Positions 48,134 to 61,511 of a DNA stretch of 64,000 bases are shown here, piece after piece. A model generated the notes under the pieces. It worked only from the letters and a program-made list of their open reading frames with translations, had not been told where the DNA came from and ran no database searches. This stretch comes from Sphagnum compactum (taxonomy: Eukaryota; Bryophyta; Sphagnopsida; Sphagnales), in contig OZ234494.1 in assembly GCA_965153455.1 (NCBI GenBank), positions 1,550,001 through 1,614,000 on the forward strand, written 5' to 3'. Both the position numbers and the translations under genes were made by a program. Numbering within the stretch: position 1 is the first letter of the stretch; the number at the start of each line of letters is the position of its first letter.

Positions 48134-51100
48134 ATTAAGAGACCTGCTTAAGAAGATACAGGTACCAGTGTAGGTCCTGCTTGTTCACCTGGCCTTCATG
48201 AAGTACCAGAAGACAGTTCGTTTTCTCACTGTTTCCCTTTCATTGTTCCCTTACATGAGAACAAGAAAATAGTCTGCATGATACACTGAAAACCACACTG
48301 ATGCTTTGTTTCTTTCTACTTTCTCCTTTGCCTATTGCTCCCACAATTTCAGTGAAGCAACGCCAGACTATGACCAAACGAAATGAACCAAATGAGTCAA
48401 ATGAACCCATAAACAGATTTAACCACAACTGGGAGGGAGCTCAAGGTCCAAGTTTAGTGTGATGAAACAATGTGTTTGCTATGGCCTTTTCATAGAAATC
48501 AATCATTCTTAATCTCCAGAACTTCATATTTGTTTGTAACTAAACATTCATCATCAAGATATTCAACTAGTTTATTATCTACTATCAAACATGTCAACCT
48601 TATTTTCCACAATTTTTGAAAGGTTAATAATGTTCGTTGTCCACCCACAATTGCACTCTATTCATAGTCCCAATCTATCATTTTGTTACCAGATGCATTC
48701 CACATTTACTTTGATCACATATGCACAACTTAGCATTCCTATTTTGGTGGTTGCTTGCTGAATCTTTGAAAGTTTGACCTTGGTTTCATTTTGTTGTTGT
48801 TGTTCTTGTTGCATCCCAACAATTTGATTTTATTCTTGAATATTGCATATGTGGAAATTGCAGTACCATGCCCATCAAGCCATTATAACTTGGATATACA
48901 AGTCAAATTTTTCTTGCACTAGGAATGAAGTCAACAATATGTAAGAAAGTCCTAAAAAGCACACTTTGTTTGACCTCTTTCCTTCGAAGTGCCATTTTTC
49001 TTCTGAATGTGAGTTGCTGGTAAGATGCAATTGCTTTTGCAGTAGAAATTGTAGAATTGTTATTATGGATGTCCATTGTTGTATTGTTGTGCTGTCTTCT
49101 TTTCTTTTCCCAAACGAACCAAGTTTGGCCATATCATCTACATCATGACTCACATCATTTGTCATTGGCTCCAGAATATCACCCAGCCCAAAACTCATTG
49201 TGCAATTATTTTTCAAATTTGGATTGAAAATTTCAATAATATATTACTTGGCTATCAATCTACTTCAAGATTTTTTAACACTTGAACTTCCTTCTGACAA
49301 CAATATAAACATTTATGTTCAATGAATGTTTCATTATAGGAACCACCTATGTCCACCTATGTAGGCCATGTATGAAAAAGTAAGTCAAGGTGCAGATTTG
49401 ATAGTTTCTTTATGTAACATGACATCTTTTGGAATTACTTTTCTGATTTTGCTATAAAATTAGGATTAGACATCCAACAATGGCAACATGATCAAAACAT
49501 CATTATTTCAGATTAAAATATGATCAGAATTTTGAACAGGATGAAAATATTTCAGAATTTCAGCAAGAGAACAAGTACACAAGGGCCAATTGGTGTTTTG
49601 TAATTGAAATTACAACAATGGTAGCAGAGACTTTAATTTCAGTAAGTTGAGCACTCAAGTCCTGTAAAATCCAACAAGCAGTTTCAGAAATTTTATTTTT
49701 CCCAACTACCCATTTCGGAAATTATTTAAAACTGAACACCAACGAGAGGTATGGTACTAACTACTAACCATGTACATGAGTCTACTTAGTTAGGTGAACT
49801 TTAGACGCTTAAAAGACCACTTTGGGTTGCATCAATTGCCCCTTGGCCTTCAAGCCTCAAGGGCTATCTAACTGGGTAGTGGGGGCGCCTAGCTAAAGTA
49901 TGATGCATTTTAAGTCCATATAGTTCAACCCTTCAAATAGGTGCACAAAAGTGGCTTCATAAAAGCCCAAAACTGAGCGATTAAAACCCAATCATGACCA
50001 TGGACCACAATGAGGTCATGCTAATGGGTGCCACAATGTGAGCTGCTAAGTCAGCAGGTTCAGATCTCAAATCTCAACTGGACACCTTCCCCTCACGCTC
50101 TGTGAGGACAGTCAACTACCCTGGTGATTAAGGTTGAGGTCCTGTTGCCAGAGTTATCAATACCAAAATGGGCTGGCTGGATACCACCAAAGGACTACAG
50201 CTGCAATGTTGTTCAGGGTCTAGTTGGAGATTTGAAAGTCAGATCTAAAATTCAACAGCAGCATTGAAGTGTGAGTTTTGAGGTCTGCAATTTCTTTTCA
50301 GGGCTTGTTGAGGCCCAACTGTTTGATCTGCTCTCACAACAGGTCAGCATGCAGAAGGATTGAAACAGAAATCCAGGTGTTACCAAATAGAACTCTCTCA
50401 TTCAATACCTTTATTATTCATGTTTTCAATTAATATTTTATGTGCTCAGTAGCTATTTCGACTAAAGAATAGAGCTTTGGGCAAAGCATATGGGGTAAAA
50501 TGTGTTGCATCTTGTAGTGTGCAAAATGCAACAACTATTCACTGAACCAATTCTTGTACTCATTCATGTACCACTTAGTCAAGTTACTATCACTTTCCTA
50601 GTTCATGCAACAAACTATTGAAAGAGGGCATGCACATGATTATGGATCTAGAAGTTTGTGTGTGAAAACATACCAACCTCAAACACTTTAAGATAAAATG
50701 CATTGGGTGATTTCTATAAGAATATAAACCATGTTCCCAAACAAAATATGATTGGAAGTTTTCTAGTCAAAAGTGCATATGTTTAACTACTTATAGAGTT
50801 TGGTGGATTTGATACCATAACCTACCATCGAAAGGTTCTTGATTTTTTTATTTGTCTTTCACTCAACATTCACCAAGCATAACCTCTAGCCTCAAGGGGA
50901 CAATAAGTTTTAAAATTTTACACTACTTGTGTCAAACAATGTATTTTTGGGGGTATTATGTTGTGCACTACCGTGTTGGTGAGGACAATTATTATTGTCT
51001 ACACACACATCACAAATGATAGAAACAACCCTAATGGTGCATCATCTCCAAACGACCCCCCTATCTAGGATAAAATCCCCCTAAGCTAGATAATAAATTA

Positions 51101-51402
51101 GAAATCCCTCTTGTAAATCTACTAAAGATGAACACGTTGATTTAAGGTGGAATGATTAGTAGGTCAGGTGTAAAGGTGAGCTTCATCATAAGTTGCTTAA
51201 TTATAATCCCCCCAAATCTTCAACCAAATGTGCATTGTCATGAAGAAAAACTTAGGTGATTTCCTACTACCTAATTATAGAAGGTCACAAGTTTATTTTG
51301 TGAATCAAGGGCAAAACCATTTTCTAACTAGTACTTCATTCAAAGGTAGTGTTATGCATTCCGTATGCTAACCTTTTGAACATTAATCACACACTAACAT
51401 AA
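48134..51402. other. AT-rich intergenic spacer
   Basis: No gene is recognisable. A minus-strand frame at 48875-49216 (113 codons) has no identifiable domain. Around 49740-50340 the sequence is less AT-rich and may be an old repeat, but its boundaries are not visible. Confidence 0.5.
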
Positions 51403-54400
51403 TTGTTGCCCCTAAAGTTTCCTGCACAATGCCACTTAGAAGAACACATGGTTTTTATGTGCCCAAAGCTTATCAACTCAAGGCCAAAATGTGTTAAATG
51501 TAATGGGGGGCACAAAAGAGATAACTATGGCCAAGTAAATGTTCTTTTTGTTTTGGTTTGGGACATATGGAAGAAGGGTGTTAGAAGAAAAATGGCAAGG
51601 TCTTGCATTTATTGCAAACTTTCTTGAAGTTATAGTTAATGATGAGGCAACTTTGTTTGAACATAATAGGTTGTGTAGTGCAAACCATGATGTGTTTTCT
51701 AAAGATAGGAAGCCAAAGAGAAGGCTTTTAATAACATCATTTTCTTAAGAAGAAAGAATATTAGATGAAGTAACGGAGGAAACTAAGGAAGTAAGGTATG
51801 TTAGAGTCAAACCTACTATAAGATCAAAGATCTTTTCCCATTTCATTAAGGGAATTTTTTTGACACCCATGGAAACCATTTTGATTATTCCAAGATAATT
51901 CGAATATTTGGAAAGCCTTGTTAAATTTCTTAAAAAAGAAACAAAAATAGAGGCAAACAATGCTTAGGTCTTTAATGGTGATCTTAAGGGGATCTTGCAA
52001 AATTTGGAGGCCAAGATTGAAGGACTAAATGACCATGGGATGGATCTGATGGTACAGAAAGAAGCACCAAAGAAAATGATTAACCTTATCTTACAAGATC
52101 AATATCAAAATTTTCTGGATAGGCAATTTAATGCAGAAGATGACTTCTTTAATTGGATCCAATGGGTTGATGATGAAAAAATCAAAGGATTGTGTGATTT
52201 TTTTGCAAAGACTTTGAATCCTTACCGCACCTTTTCTTTGTACATGTTGTTGAAGTTGACATTTTAGGACAAAACAATGTTATTGTTAAGGAGGGAGATA
52301 AATGCACAAAGATTAGGTTTAAAATTGAGTTGAACACCTCTTTGGACAAAGTGCAAATTGGGGAACTTTAGAAGTTGTTGGAAGAATTCCAAAGCATAAA
52401 AGGGAATTAAGTCATTGTTCTATTGGGGAGCATATGTTTGACACACAAGGTTTATGTCCATGATGCATGACTCTTGGTAAATCATCCTAGTAGGAAAAAA
52501 TTAAAATAAATTGGTAAATTTAAGCTTTGGTTGATTTGGAAAAGATGTGAAAAAACACATTTAAATACACTTGTAAAGTGATTGTGCCAATTAAAAGATG
52601 GTGATAGAACATTTTGTGAAAACTACCATCTTTTTAATTCATAGACAAGATGAGATTCTTTTCCTATGCCTTTAATTGATGATGTTTTGAACAAATTTGA
52701 TACCTAATAATGGTTTATGGCATTAAACCTTTAGTTAGGATTTTAGTAGATTCCCATGGCACCTAAAGGCATTACTATTATCATCACCAAATTATGTCTA
52801 TACAAATGGCAATTTGGGTTGAAAAATGCCACAAGTTTTTTTTTCTCATGCCATGGCGAAAATCTTCAAGGAATGGGCCAATTAATTTTTAAAGGTTTTT
52901 GGTCATGATGTCAATATCCATAACAAGAGATGGTAAGATCACTTGTAATACATTAGGATGGTATTTTAAAAATTAAAGGAACTACATTTGAAACTAAATC
53001 TTGGTAAATGATGTGTTGGGTTAACAAAAAACAATTATGACATGTTGTGAATAGGGAAGGTTCACATTCTAATCTTAAAAAGGTTATAGCAATTGAAGGT
53101 TTTCCAATTTCAAAAACAATGACTAATGTGCAAGTGTTTTTGGGTTTGGTGGGATACTACAAGAAATTCATACTTGGATATGCCAAGATTGTTGGGCCTT
53201 TGTTTGAGTTAACAAAGAAAGACCACAAGTTTAGTTGGACATTGATTTGCCGTATAGCTTTTGCTATTTAAAAAAAGAGTTTAGTTGAAGCCCTTATTTT
53301 TGAGAGATAAGATTTTAATCAATCTTTTATCTTGGATGTTAATAATCTATCAAAGGAGTGGGCCTCATTTTGTCATAGAAATTTGGAAAGCAAAATTAAG
53401 TTATTGTTTATGGCAACAAAGGATTTTCACTAATATATAAAAGAGATTTCACCCCATGGAGGGTGAATGTTATGCCTTAATTTGGGGCTTAATATATTTT
53501 GGCAACATCTATAGTAGACATTTTTTCATTTAAGAACATATCACAAGCCATTGGAATGGCTTGTGATTGTTTTTAATGCTTATGGAAGGAGAGGTCATTG
53601 GATTGCGATGTTGCAAAACTTTTATTCAAAAATTATTCATCATTTTGGTGCCAAACATGCCAACATTGATGCACTAAATAGGAATTTGGTAAGTATGTCC
53701 AAGGAAAACATGAAGACTTTGGGAATAAAATTCAAGATTTCAAATGAATCCAAAGAAGCTTGTGGCAGCAATCTAAATTGTACATTGTGAAGGACAAGAT
53801 AAATAGGTATGTGGCAGGTGAGCTTATCATTAACCTATTTATTTTATTATAGGAAGTTGTAGAAGACGCTAACATCTTTAAAAATCAAGAAGGGGGAAAA
53901 AAAAAAAAATTGCTAATGGAAAACCAAGAAGAAATGAAAGTTATCAAGTAGGTAAGTGGAAGAATGACTCAAGAGAAATGTTGGTAATAAATTTATAATG
54001 CACAAAAATGAAGAGATGTGAAACATAAACATCTAGAAAAGTGAGTTATTTATGACTTTACCCACTAGAGGTATGTTGAACCCTAATTTACATCCTTCTT
54101 CTAAAATCAAGAAGGCAAAAAATGTGTGATGAAGTATCATTGGCTAGTGGACACATTGTATTTCTAGAATTTGGTTGTTCCCAAACCTAAAGGAAGAAAG
54201 GAGGTGATTGAAAAGATGCACAATGAAATTGAGCATTTTGGAAAATCAAAGACTTTAGTTGAAGCAAAAAGGAGATTTTTTGGTATGAAAAAATAAGACT
54301 ATCAAAAAGTTGGTTAGAATTTGTGATAAATGTCAAGTGGTTAAGTAATTTGGTGATTTGCAATTTGGAGTTAAGGAAATGAAAAACATATTTGTATACA

Positions 54401-55100
54401 ATTTATGTTATCATATAATTCTTAATTTGACAAGTCCATTGCTAGAATCAATGGAAGGAAACAAGTATGTATTGGTTGCAATTGACCATTATTCCAGTAT
54501 TCCAAATGGTGGGAAACTTGTCTAGTGAAAGAACACAACACATTTACTACAACCAAGTTTTAAAAACCATAGATCATTTGCAAGTTTGGTGTTCTTTAGC
54601 TCATCTTAATTGAAAGTGAGAGTGAATGAATGAAAGAATTTGATGTAATGTATTAGAATTATGACATTACTCATCAATTTGTTAATGGGATAGTGGAATG
54701 ATTAATGTAGATGATAAAACATGTATTAACAATTTGTTAGCTTCTAACATATAGGGATGGGATATGTATCTACCTAGGATTCTTTTGGGGTACCACTATG
54801 GCATCCAAACAAGAACAACATTTTCCATTGTGGTGTTCAATGGGTATACCCCACACTTTATTACTAACAACAATTGAACGGGTTTTGTGATGTTTTCTAT
54901 GAACATGATTCATGGTAGAACATATGGTGTGTAAAATGCATTTTATTACAAATATTCACAAGTCCTAACTACTTGAAAATGTAGAGCAAACATAGATGAA
55001 ACAACAAAAAGTCTATGCAACTTGCAAGGGACTTCAAATATTTGTTAGGTTTTCTTAATACGATATTAAGGTGAAAATGTGCAAACTTAGGAGGAAAAGA
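51403..55100 (+). mobile_element. Ty3/gypsy retrotransposon, decayed, LTRs not found
   Basis: Pieces occur in gypsy order. A zinc-knuckle-like CVKCNGGHKRDN (about 51490) is followed by a linker frame at 51995-52267. RT pieces are FPMPLIDDVLNKFDT (about 52660-52705) and FGLKNATSF (about 52810-52835). VQVFLGLVGYYKKFI with PLFELTKKDHKFSW (53047-53240) is the RT thumb-to-RNase H junction. The RNase H end is HHFGAKHANIDALNR (53637-53685). Integrase-like text follows (CDKCQVVK near 54320, then IDHYSKW-like near 54480). Many stops and shifts. No direct repeats were found around it, so ends are approximate. Confidence 0.75.
53047..53271 (+). pseudogene. Reverse transcriptase thumb / RNase H connection fragment
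   Basis: The frame contains VIAIEGFPISKTMTNVQVFL and GLVGYYKKFILGYAKIVGPL, followed by FELTKKDHKFSW. This is the 'Q.FLGL..YYR.FI..y..ia.PL..L.kk...f.W' segment typical of Ty3/gypsy polyproteins. It is the best-preserved part of this element. Confidence 0.85.
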
Positions 55101-58100
55101 TCATTGACTAGAAATTGGGAAAGACCCTATGTTTTTGTGGGGTAAAAAGATTGAAAAGGCTTTAGGGAACATGATGAAGGTGATAGGATTTGTGTGACCA
55201 AAGATTTGAATGAAAGCATTGGGAAAAACCATGAGGGATTTTTAAATTTACCATTTTTTGTCTTAAGGTGGAATCTATCAAGACATAATTTTTTAAAGGA
55301 TGGAATGGTGACAAATGTGATGTGGAATGGTGGTTGGGGAATTTTTAACAAGTGAAAACAGTGTTTCAAGATTATTTGACCTAACTAGATGAAAAAAAAA
55401 TGGAGATGGTGAAAGGAGGAAAGTGAAAATGATTTTGGTGGTTCGAATGATCAAGGTGCGTGGAAAGGATTAAGGAAAGATCCATGGAAACTAAGGAGAA
55501 CATGTGCATCATTTTAGATTTTTTTTCCAGATTACATTTGGTGTGTTATTTGTTCGTAGGTGAATGCATGATGACAATGTATTGGTGTTTTTCTCATATG
55601 TTTTCACATGTAATCATAATCAAATGAGCCAACAGTGACAAAAGACTCAATAGAAAATGGGCCCTTTGTGGTCATTTTGATTTTTTCATATAAAGGAATT
55701 TTTGAAATTGGTTTTTTGCAACATGTTTTTAAAAATATTTATAATTCCCCCAATAAGTTACAAGATTTTTCTTCACTCTTTTTGAATAAACACGAATTGT
55801 CTAAAAGTGTAAAAATTCTACCGAATTCTATGTTTCATCTTGAAAAATGATCATAACTTCAAATCATGTTAAAATATGCTAACTACTTTAAGTTTTAGTT
55901 TTTTGTATCATAAGGCACAACTTTGTTCATACATAGTATGACATTTGGCAAATGACTTTTGAAATTTGAACATTCTGAATTAAATTTTTAAATTTTTAAA
56001 TTTTCCAATACATAATTTTTAAATTATGAATGTTTTTCAAATGTGGATATTAGGTTATGATCATTTCATTTTTTTTCCCCATCAAAATTTCTTTATTAAA
56101 ATATTCCTTAACCTAATGTTCTATAAAATTGACTTATTGATGTCAAAATTCAAAAGTCTTTTATTAAAACCAAAAACCAATTTATTAAATTAAATCATTG
56201 AGAAAATCTTCGACACTCATATAAATCATTTAACACAAATTTCTTTGATCAACATGACATGAAAGTGGCATTACATAAATATGTGTGATAAAATTGACAA
56301 TTTTTTGGTCTCCAACATGGTTTCTAGCTCATTTGACAATGATTGCACCCTTTCAATGTTTTGTTCATGAAGTTAATTATGTGTTGTGTTTTAGTAATGG
56401 ATGGCTTGTTGGTTTTGTTGTGAAACTTTGTGATGTCTGGCAATGGTGGTTATCAATTTACTACTAGGTTGTCACATTTTTTTTTGTTATTTATGAAGGT
56501 GATGCATTTGGTGATGTGTTCCAAGATAAATGGAAATGGAGAATTGGCAAAAAATGATAGGAAGAGTTAAATATCCATGAACTTTTGCATTGTGTTTTTT
56601 AGTTAAAGGTGTGATTGTTGAAAAGAAAAATGTTCACAACATGGTGTCTTTTGTCACTTTAAGTCATGAGTTTTTAAGATTTCCACTGTGTTGGGGAGCT
56701 CTAGGATAGAAAGGCAAAGACATTCATGTGTATGATTAGGTTAAAGGTTTGTTATGGAGATGATGAAAATCCATGGGCACCATTTTGGAGCTAGTTTGTG
56801 ATGACATTGTCATCTCAAGTTCATTATATATGCTTGAGATTTTATAAGCGATTTTGGGTATTTTAAGTGATAGTGGGATTATGGATATGGGAAATGAATG
56901 CTTATACAAATGGGTGCTTTGAGTGGGGTTTTTGTCCACTTCATGGGAATTTAAAATGGGCTACTAAAGCAATTATAATAAAAGTTTTAAGAGATGCAAC
57001 TATTTATGAACCTAAGGGACATCACTTATCACTTGTTAAAACTTCTAAGATTGTGGGTATTTAAAGGAGGATTTATTGTGAGAATTGGGATTTGATATCA
57101 ATGTTTGTTGTTGGCAAGGACATGTCAATGAAAATTGTGAGTCTTGGGTTTTGTCACTCGATAATGCCATGGAAAAGATTCAATAGCTAATGAAAGTAGA
57201 TCTGGAATGATTTGAACCATTAATTACATGTATGTTTTGATGCAAATGATTATAATGGGGAATTCTTTAAGTTCAAATTATAATAAAGTTGAAGCAAAAT
57301 GTTGTAATGTATGTTTTCTTTTTGGTAGATTCATCATGTGTTTAAGCATGATATTGTTTTTGAATTTATGTAAGGATAGGTGGTCAAGCAAATCAAATCT
57401 TCTTCCCCTTTTTTTTGGTAGCAACATAGCTGAACCAAGGGATAAAAACAAAGAGACAAAGTACTATTTTAAGAACCATTCATTCTTTATGAAGTTGCAA
57501 CTTGGGGTAAGCTTTGATTCCCAAAAAGGTAATATTAGCGCATGTCTTGGTTCATACCCCACCCTTAAGGGACACACTATGACCGGACAGGAAGTCAGTT
57601 GGATTTTTTCTCATGTGAACACGACTTTGTTTTAGGGTTTTGGTTTTTGTTTTGAGTGGCCGTCAACTTTCTTCGTGCAGACAGTGGATTTTATGTTGTC
57701 ACTATTTGTTAGTAATTTACAATGACTACTACTTGGAGACTTGTGAGTTTGGGTAGGAAACTTTGTTTGTTTGTGCATTATGTGAAATTAGTCGATAGCA
57801 AGCAATGGGTAGCCAAGGACGCTGCAAACATTCAATGGAGAGGGAAAGTAGGAAGGAGCAAGACGGTGTAAGAAGAGGAGTTCAAAGGCAAATAAGGCAG
57901 GTCTGTTGGTTTTGTTGATTCTGTTGTAAAAGTGTAGAATTGGGAGCTTGTAGAGTTCTGTAATTGTTGTGTTGATTTTCGCTGCACCAATGATTGCATC
58001 ATGGCAAGCTTTATGTTCTTGTTAGATTCTATAAGGGGTCGATGCTGAAGGTTGATGACGCATAAAAGGAGGTCCAAGCTGTAGAAATAAGAACATGTAG

Positions 58101-60221
58101 AGGGATACATTTGCATAGTATCTTGGTGAAACCATTTTTCAAATCTAATGAGTAACGCATATGTATGAGTGAGAGCCATAAACCTTAGTGGGGTATCCTT
58201 GGGTTGGGCAGAACACGGGTAACAAAGGAACAGAATGGGAGAATTTATAGAAATTTATCCATAGACCCTTTTTTGCACAGAATTATGTCTCTTCTAAGTG
58301 GTTGCAAGCCAACTTGGCACACATTGCTCATCCTTGGTTCGCACCTAGAAGTCAACATGTTTCTAAAATTAAGCCAAATATTTTTCTGCATTATCTCATA
58401 TGGTAGAGGGATGGTTAGCAGCTCACAATGGTGGACCAATTGAACATTGAGAGCTCTGACCTCAAGCCAGACCCCATTAGCTCATGCACTCACCATGTTT
58501 GGATTTGTTCCTAGCAGTAGCTTGAAGGCTACCACTATAGTAATCTAGCAAAGACTAACATGTATGTGCCATCTGGAGATTCACATGGGTATAGAACATT
58601 ATGTTTTGATAGGACAATAGCACCAAGGGGTTGTAACAATGTCGGATTGGAAGGATGTAAATTGCAAGATTTGTTTCATAGAATTTGCATGTCTACTATG
58701 AGCAATTTGTAATCAGGACATTTTTTGTCTACTCCTTTATTTTTTGGTTACAACACATCCATCCCCTAGCCTTATCAATAGTTTGGTCTTTCCCATACAA
58801 ATGGAAGACATTAATTCAACAATGATTTCTTGTTGTAGTATTATAAAATATTTTCTGTTTTTTTTTCATTTGCCCTTTGGGTGCATTTTGGTTAAAATGA
58901 ACCAAACATTAGATAATAAAGTCATTATTTTTTATTTTTCATTTCTAAACTAACTTGGTGTGAATTTTGTGAATGAACTTTCACAATGCTCTTTTTAATA
59001 TATTATGAGAACATTTGGAAAAGTTTGAAATGAATCTCATGATTATGAAATATTGAAAAGCATGTTTAAATGTGTGTAACAAACCACTTGCTTTCACTAC
59101 TTAATGGACTCCTTGAAGGTCTTCAAATTTGTTTCAATAACATATTTGTGAGAATTTTTTAAAAATACCATTACATAATAATATAATGTAATGTCTTCTA
59201 GGGTCATAAATATTTTTAAAAATTTAAAGTTGACATGTAAATTCTGATTTCAAAAATATTTTCTTTAAATGACCAATCATATTTGACCATGTCACTTTAT
59301 TACATTACCCACTCCTTATAAAGATTGGTCAAGTGGGCATTTTTGGTTTGTTTTAATTAAAATACACCCCTTTGTCCAATCCATCTTTTTGAGAAAAAGA
59401 TGGATGATACCTAGACACAAAATTTGTGTCCAGGTAGCTCAAGAATCATCATGCACATCTTGTTGGGCAATTGGGTAGCTAGGGAAAAAAGAAGAAGCCA
59501 TTGCTTTTGTGATATTTGCAATAAGGTCCTATTGCTCATTTAACATCCTCATGCAAATGAACCCATGGTATTACTATGCCATTTGAGCTTTGCACAAAGG
59601 AAGTTAATGTTTGCATTCATGACTTGGCATTGGCATTTCAATGAACGTTTGTGAGTTTCTCACTTTTCAGTCTCCAACAAGAAGAACTCTCATTAGGTGT
59701 AGTCATATCCCCTTTGCACTACGGATTAAAAAGCCCATGACCATTGAAATAAAATGACCTTGATTGAAAGAAAAGGTTTGCCAAGGTACAAGTTCACTTT
59801 ACACAAAGGTTGAATGTCTAAAGAACCAAAACAATGTGAATGACTGAAAAGTTGACATGGAATCATAAGTGGTTGAATATGAATAATGTTTCATGGTTTA
59901 ACGGACTTCACAAATAGGTTTGCTTAGTGCAAAGTCTATTACATCATGAATCCAAAAAACCATGATTGGTCAGAAAAGTTTTTTAAATGATTTTTATTTT
60001 TAAAAAATCACTGTGAAATTCAAAGAAATAATGAGGGAAACATTGGTGACTTCCCTTTAAATTTTGTTACCCTAATTTGCCCAGGTTGACCTAATCCAAA
60101 TCCAAATTTTTAAGCCCTAAGACCCTTTGCCACTTTCCCCATCACCATGGCTTGCAATTCTTTCACCTATGGGAATAAGGTATGGGCTCAACACTAGATT
60201 TGTATATATGGTTTTCAGTGT
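55101..60221. other. AT-rich intergenic spacer
   Basis: No gene is recognised. A 135-codon plus-strand frame at 57228-57635 has a Cys- and Phe-rich start without a known motif and is probably chance. Two small adjacent hairpins lie at 59381-59435. Confidence 0.5.
59381..59435. repeat. Two adjacent small hairpins
   Basis: Hairpin 1: CCATCTTTTT/AAAAAGATGG (59381-59403), perfect 10-bp stem with a 3-nt loop. Hairpin 2: ACCTAGACACAAA/TTTGTGTCCAGGT (59409-59435), 12 of 13 paired. Confidence 0.7.
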
Positions 60222-60310
60222 GTAGCCAAAAATATAGAAGGATGATGAAGTTTTGTACTTCATATATGGTTTATGGCTAAATCTTCCTATGGATGATCGC
60301 CACTTTGGCT
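60222..60310 (+). mobile_element. GTAGCCAAA-family short TIR repeat
   Basis: It starts GTAGCCAAAAATATAGAAGG and ends GATCGCCACTTTGGCT, so the ends are short inverted repeats (GTAGCCAAA/TTTGGCT). The body matches 61392-61511 in inverted orientation. It is about 90 bp and non-coding. Confidence 0.65.
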
Positions 60311-61391
60311 TAAAAACAAAATTTCCTTAAATAATACTGCTCACCATAATGTATAGAGAGGGCATTATAACAATACTGAAACCTAAAATCTAGTAACATG
60401 AATTCCATCTGCAGTTGTCCTTTTATACAGTCAGGCTCCCCTTAACCAAGCGCTCTCTCCAATAAATCTGGCAAGTTTTGGAGCTGAGAATCAGGTCCAG
60501 AGAATTCCGGACTTCACACAAACTGGCAACATTCAACTACCTCCAAGTGCATAAGTGTGTGACCACACTGACCATGTCTTCCAGCGTCAGTGGAAATTCG
60601 AATCTACTGAAGAGATACATGTAAGTTATTACTCAGTGCTCACCTATGTACTCACTGAACTGTTCATAATTCTACCTGCAACTACAAAGATGCTTGGACC
60701 TATGATGGATGGTAAGTGGTCAGGAAACAGTTCTCTGTTGGGTTCCAGTCCCCTATTAGCTAACCATGGTGGTTGGGTTGCTTTGTTTTACTACCTACCT
60801 ATTAACAACAACCCACAAGCAGATTGTTAGTACATAGGTAGTAAAAACAGCCCTTACCTATGTACAATCCATCTACTTATGTTGTAAAACCTATTTTCTG
60901 ACCTATCTATCTTTCTATATATATGAACTGCTACTACTTATTACAGAATGTGTTAGCAGGGTGAAATCAAATATTTACTCAGTTGAGGTTCTTTCACAAC
61001 TGAGTAGTTGTAACGGGCATCATCCAGTGAATGGTGTGCTGGTGGATGCTGGTTTACTCTGGCCCATTCAATCAATCAATGAACCATCTGAAGTTCCTAT
61101 TTGAGGTAATTGGAGCTCCTTGCTTTTGAACAACCAGGCCAGTAAAGTACTCTCTCTTTTTGCAAAGTGAACCACATAATTTACTTAGAAATGACACTGT
61201 TCACTCGGACTGCAAACTCAGAAGAGAGTGCAGGGCAGATTGACTTAAAACAGAGAAAGTGCCTGACTGAGCAAAGGGTTCCAACAAATAGAACATGCTT
61301 CACAGCTTTGCTTTCACCTGGGCTGTGGGTGGTCTCTTTTGTACTAGGATTGACTTCACATCAGTGTTTTTTTTTAAAAGAATTTTTGTTT
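60311..61391. other. Spacer, no gene seen
   Basis: Overlapping short plus-strand frames (60555-60830 and 61167-61409) show no recognisable motif. No repeat boundary seen. Confidence 0.5.
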
Positions 61392-61511
61392 GTAGCCAAA
61401 GTGGCATAGAAAAAAGTGGTGACCATCTTTGGAAAGATTTAGCCACATCTGGCTCAAAACCGACCGTATATGACATACAAATCTTTAATCATTCTTCTAT
61501 ATTTTGGCTAC
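61392..61511 (-). mobile_element. GTAGCCAAA-family short TIR repeat, best-preserved copy
   Basis: It is 120 bp long, with ends GTAGCCAAAGTGG and ATATTTTGGCTAC (9-bp perfect terminal inverted repeat GTAGCCAAA). Inside, the minus strand has ATATAGAAGAATGATTAAAG, TTTGTATGTCATATACGG and GTGGCTAAATCTTTCC. These match the copies at 60222 and 11680. Confidence 0.7.

Noticed and set aside
48875-49216. 113-codon minus-strand frame with an acidic segment
   Set aside because: No known motif and no exon-like neighbours with matching splice sites; possibly an old element remnant, but not supportable.
57228-57635. 135-codon plus-strand frame
   Set aside because: No recognisable domain and AT-rich spacer composition; most likely a chance frame.
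60555-60830. 91-codon plus-strand frame
   Set aside because: No family similarity, no flanking splice-compatible exons.
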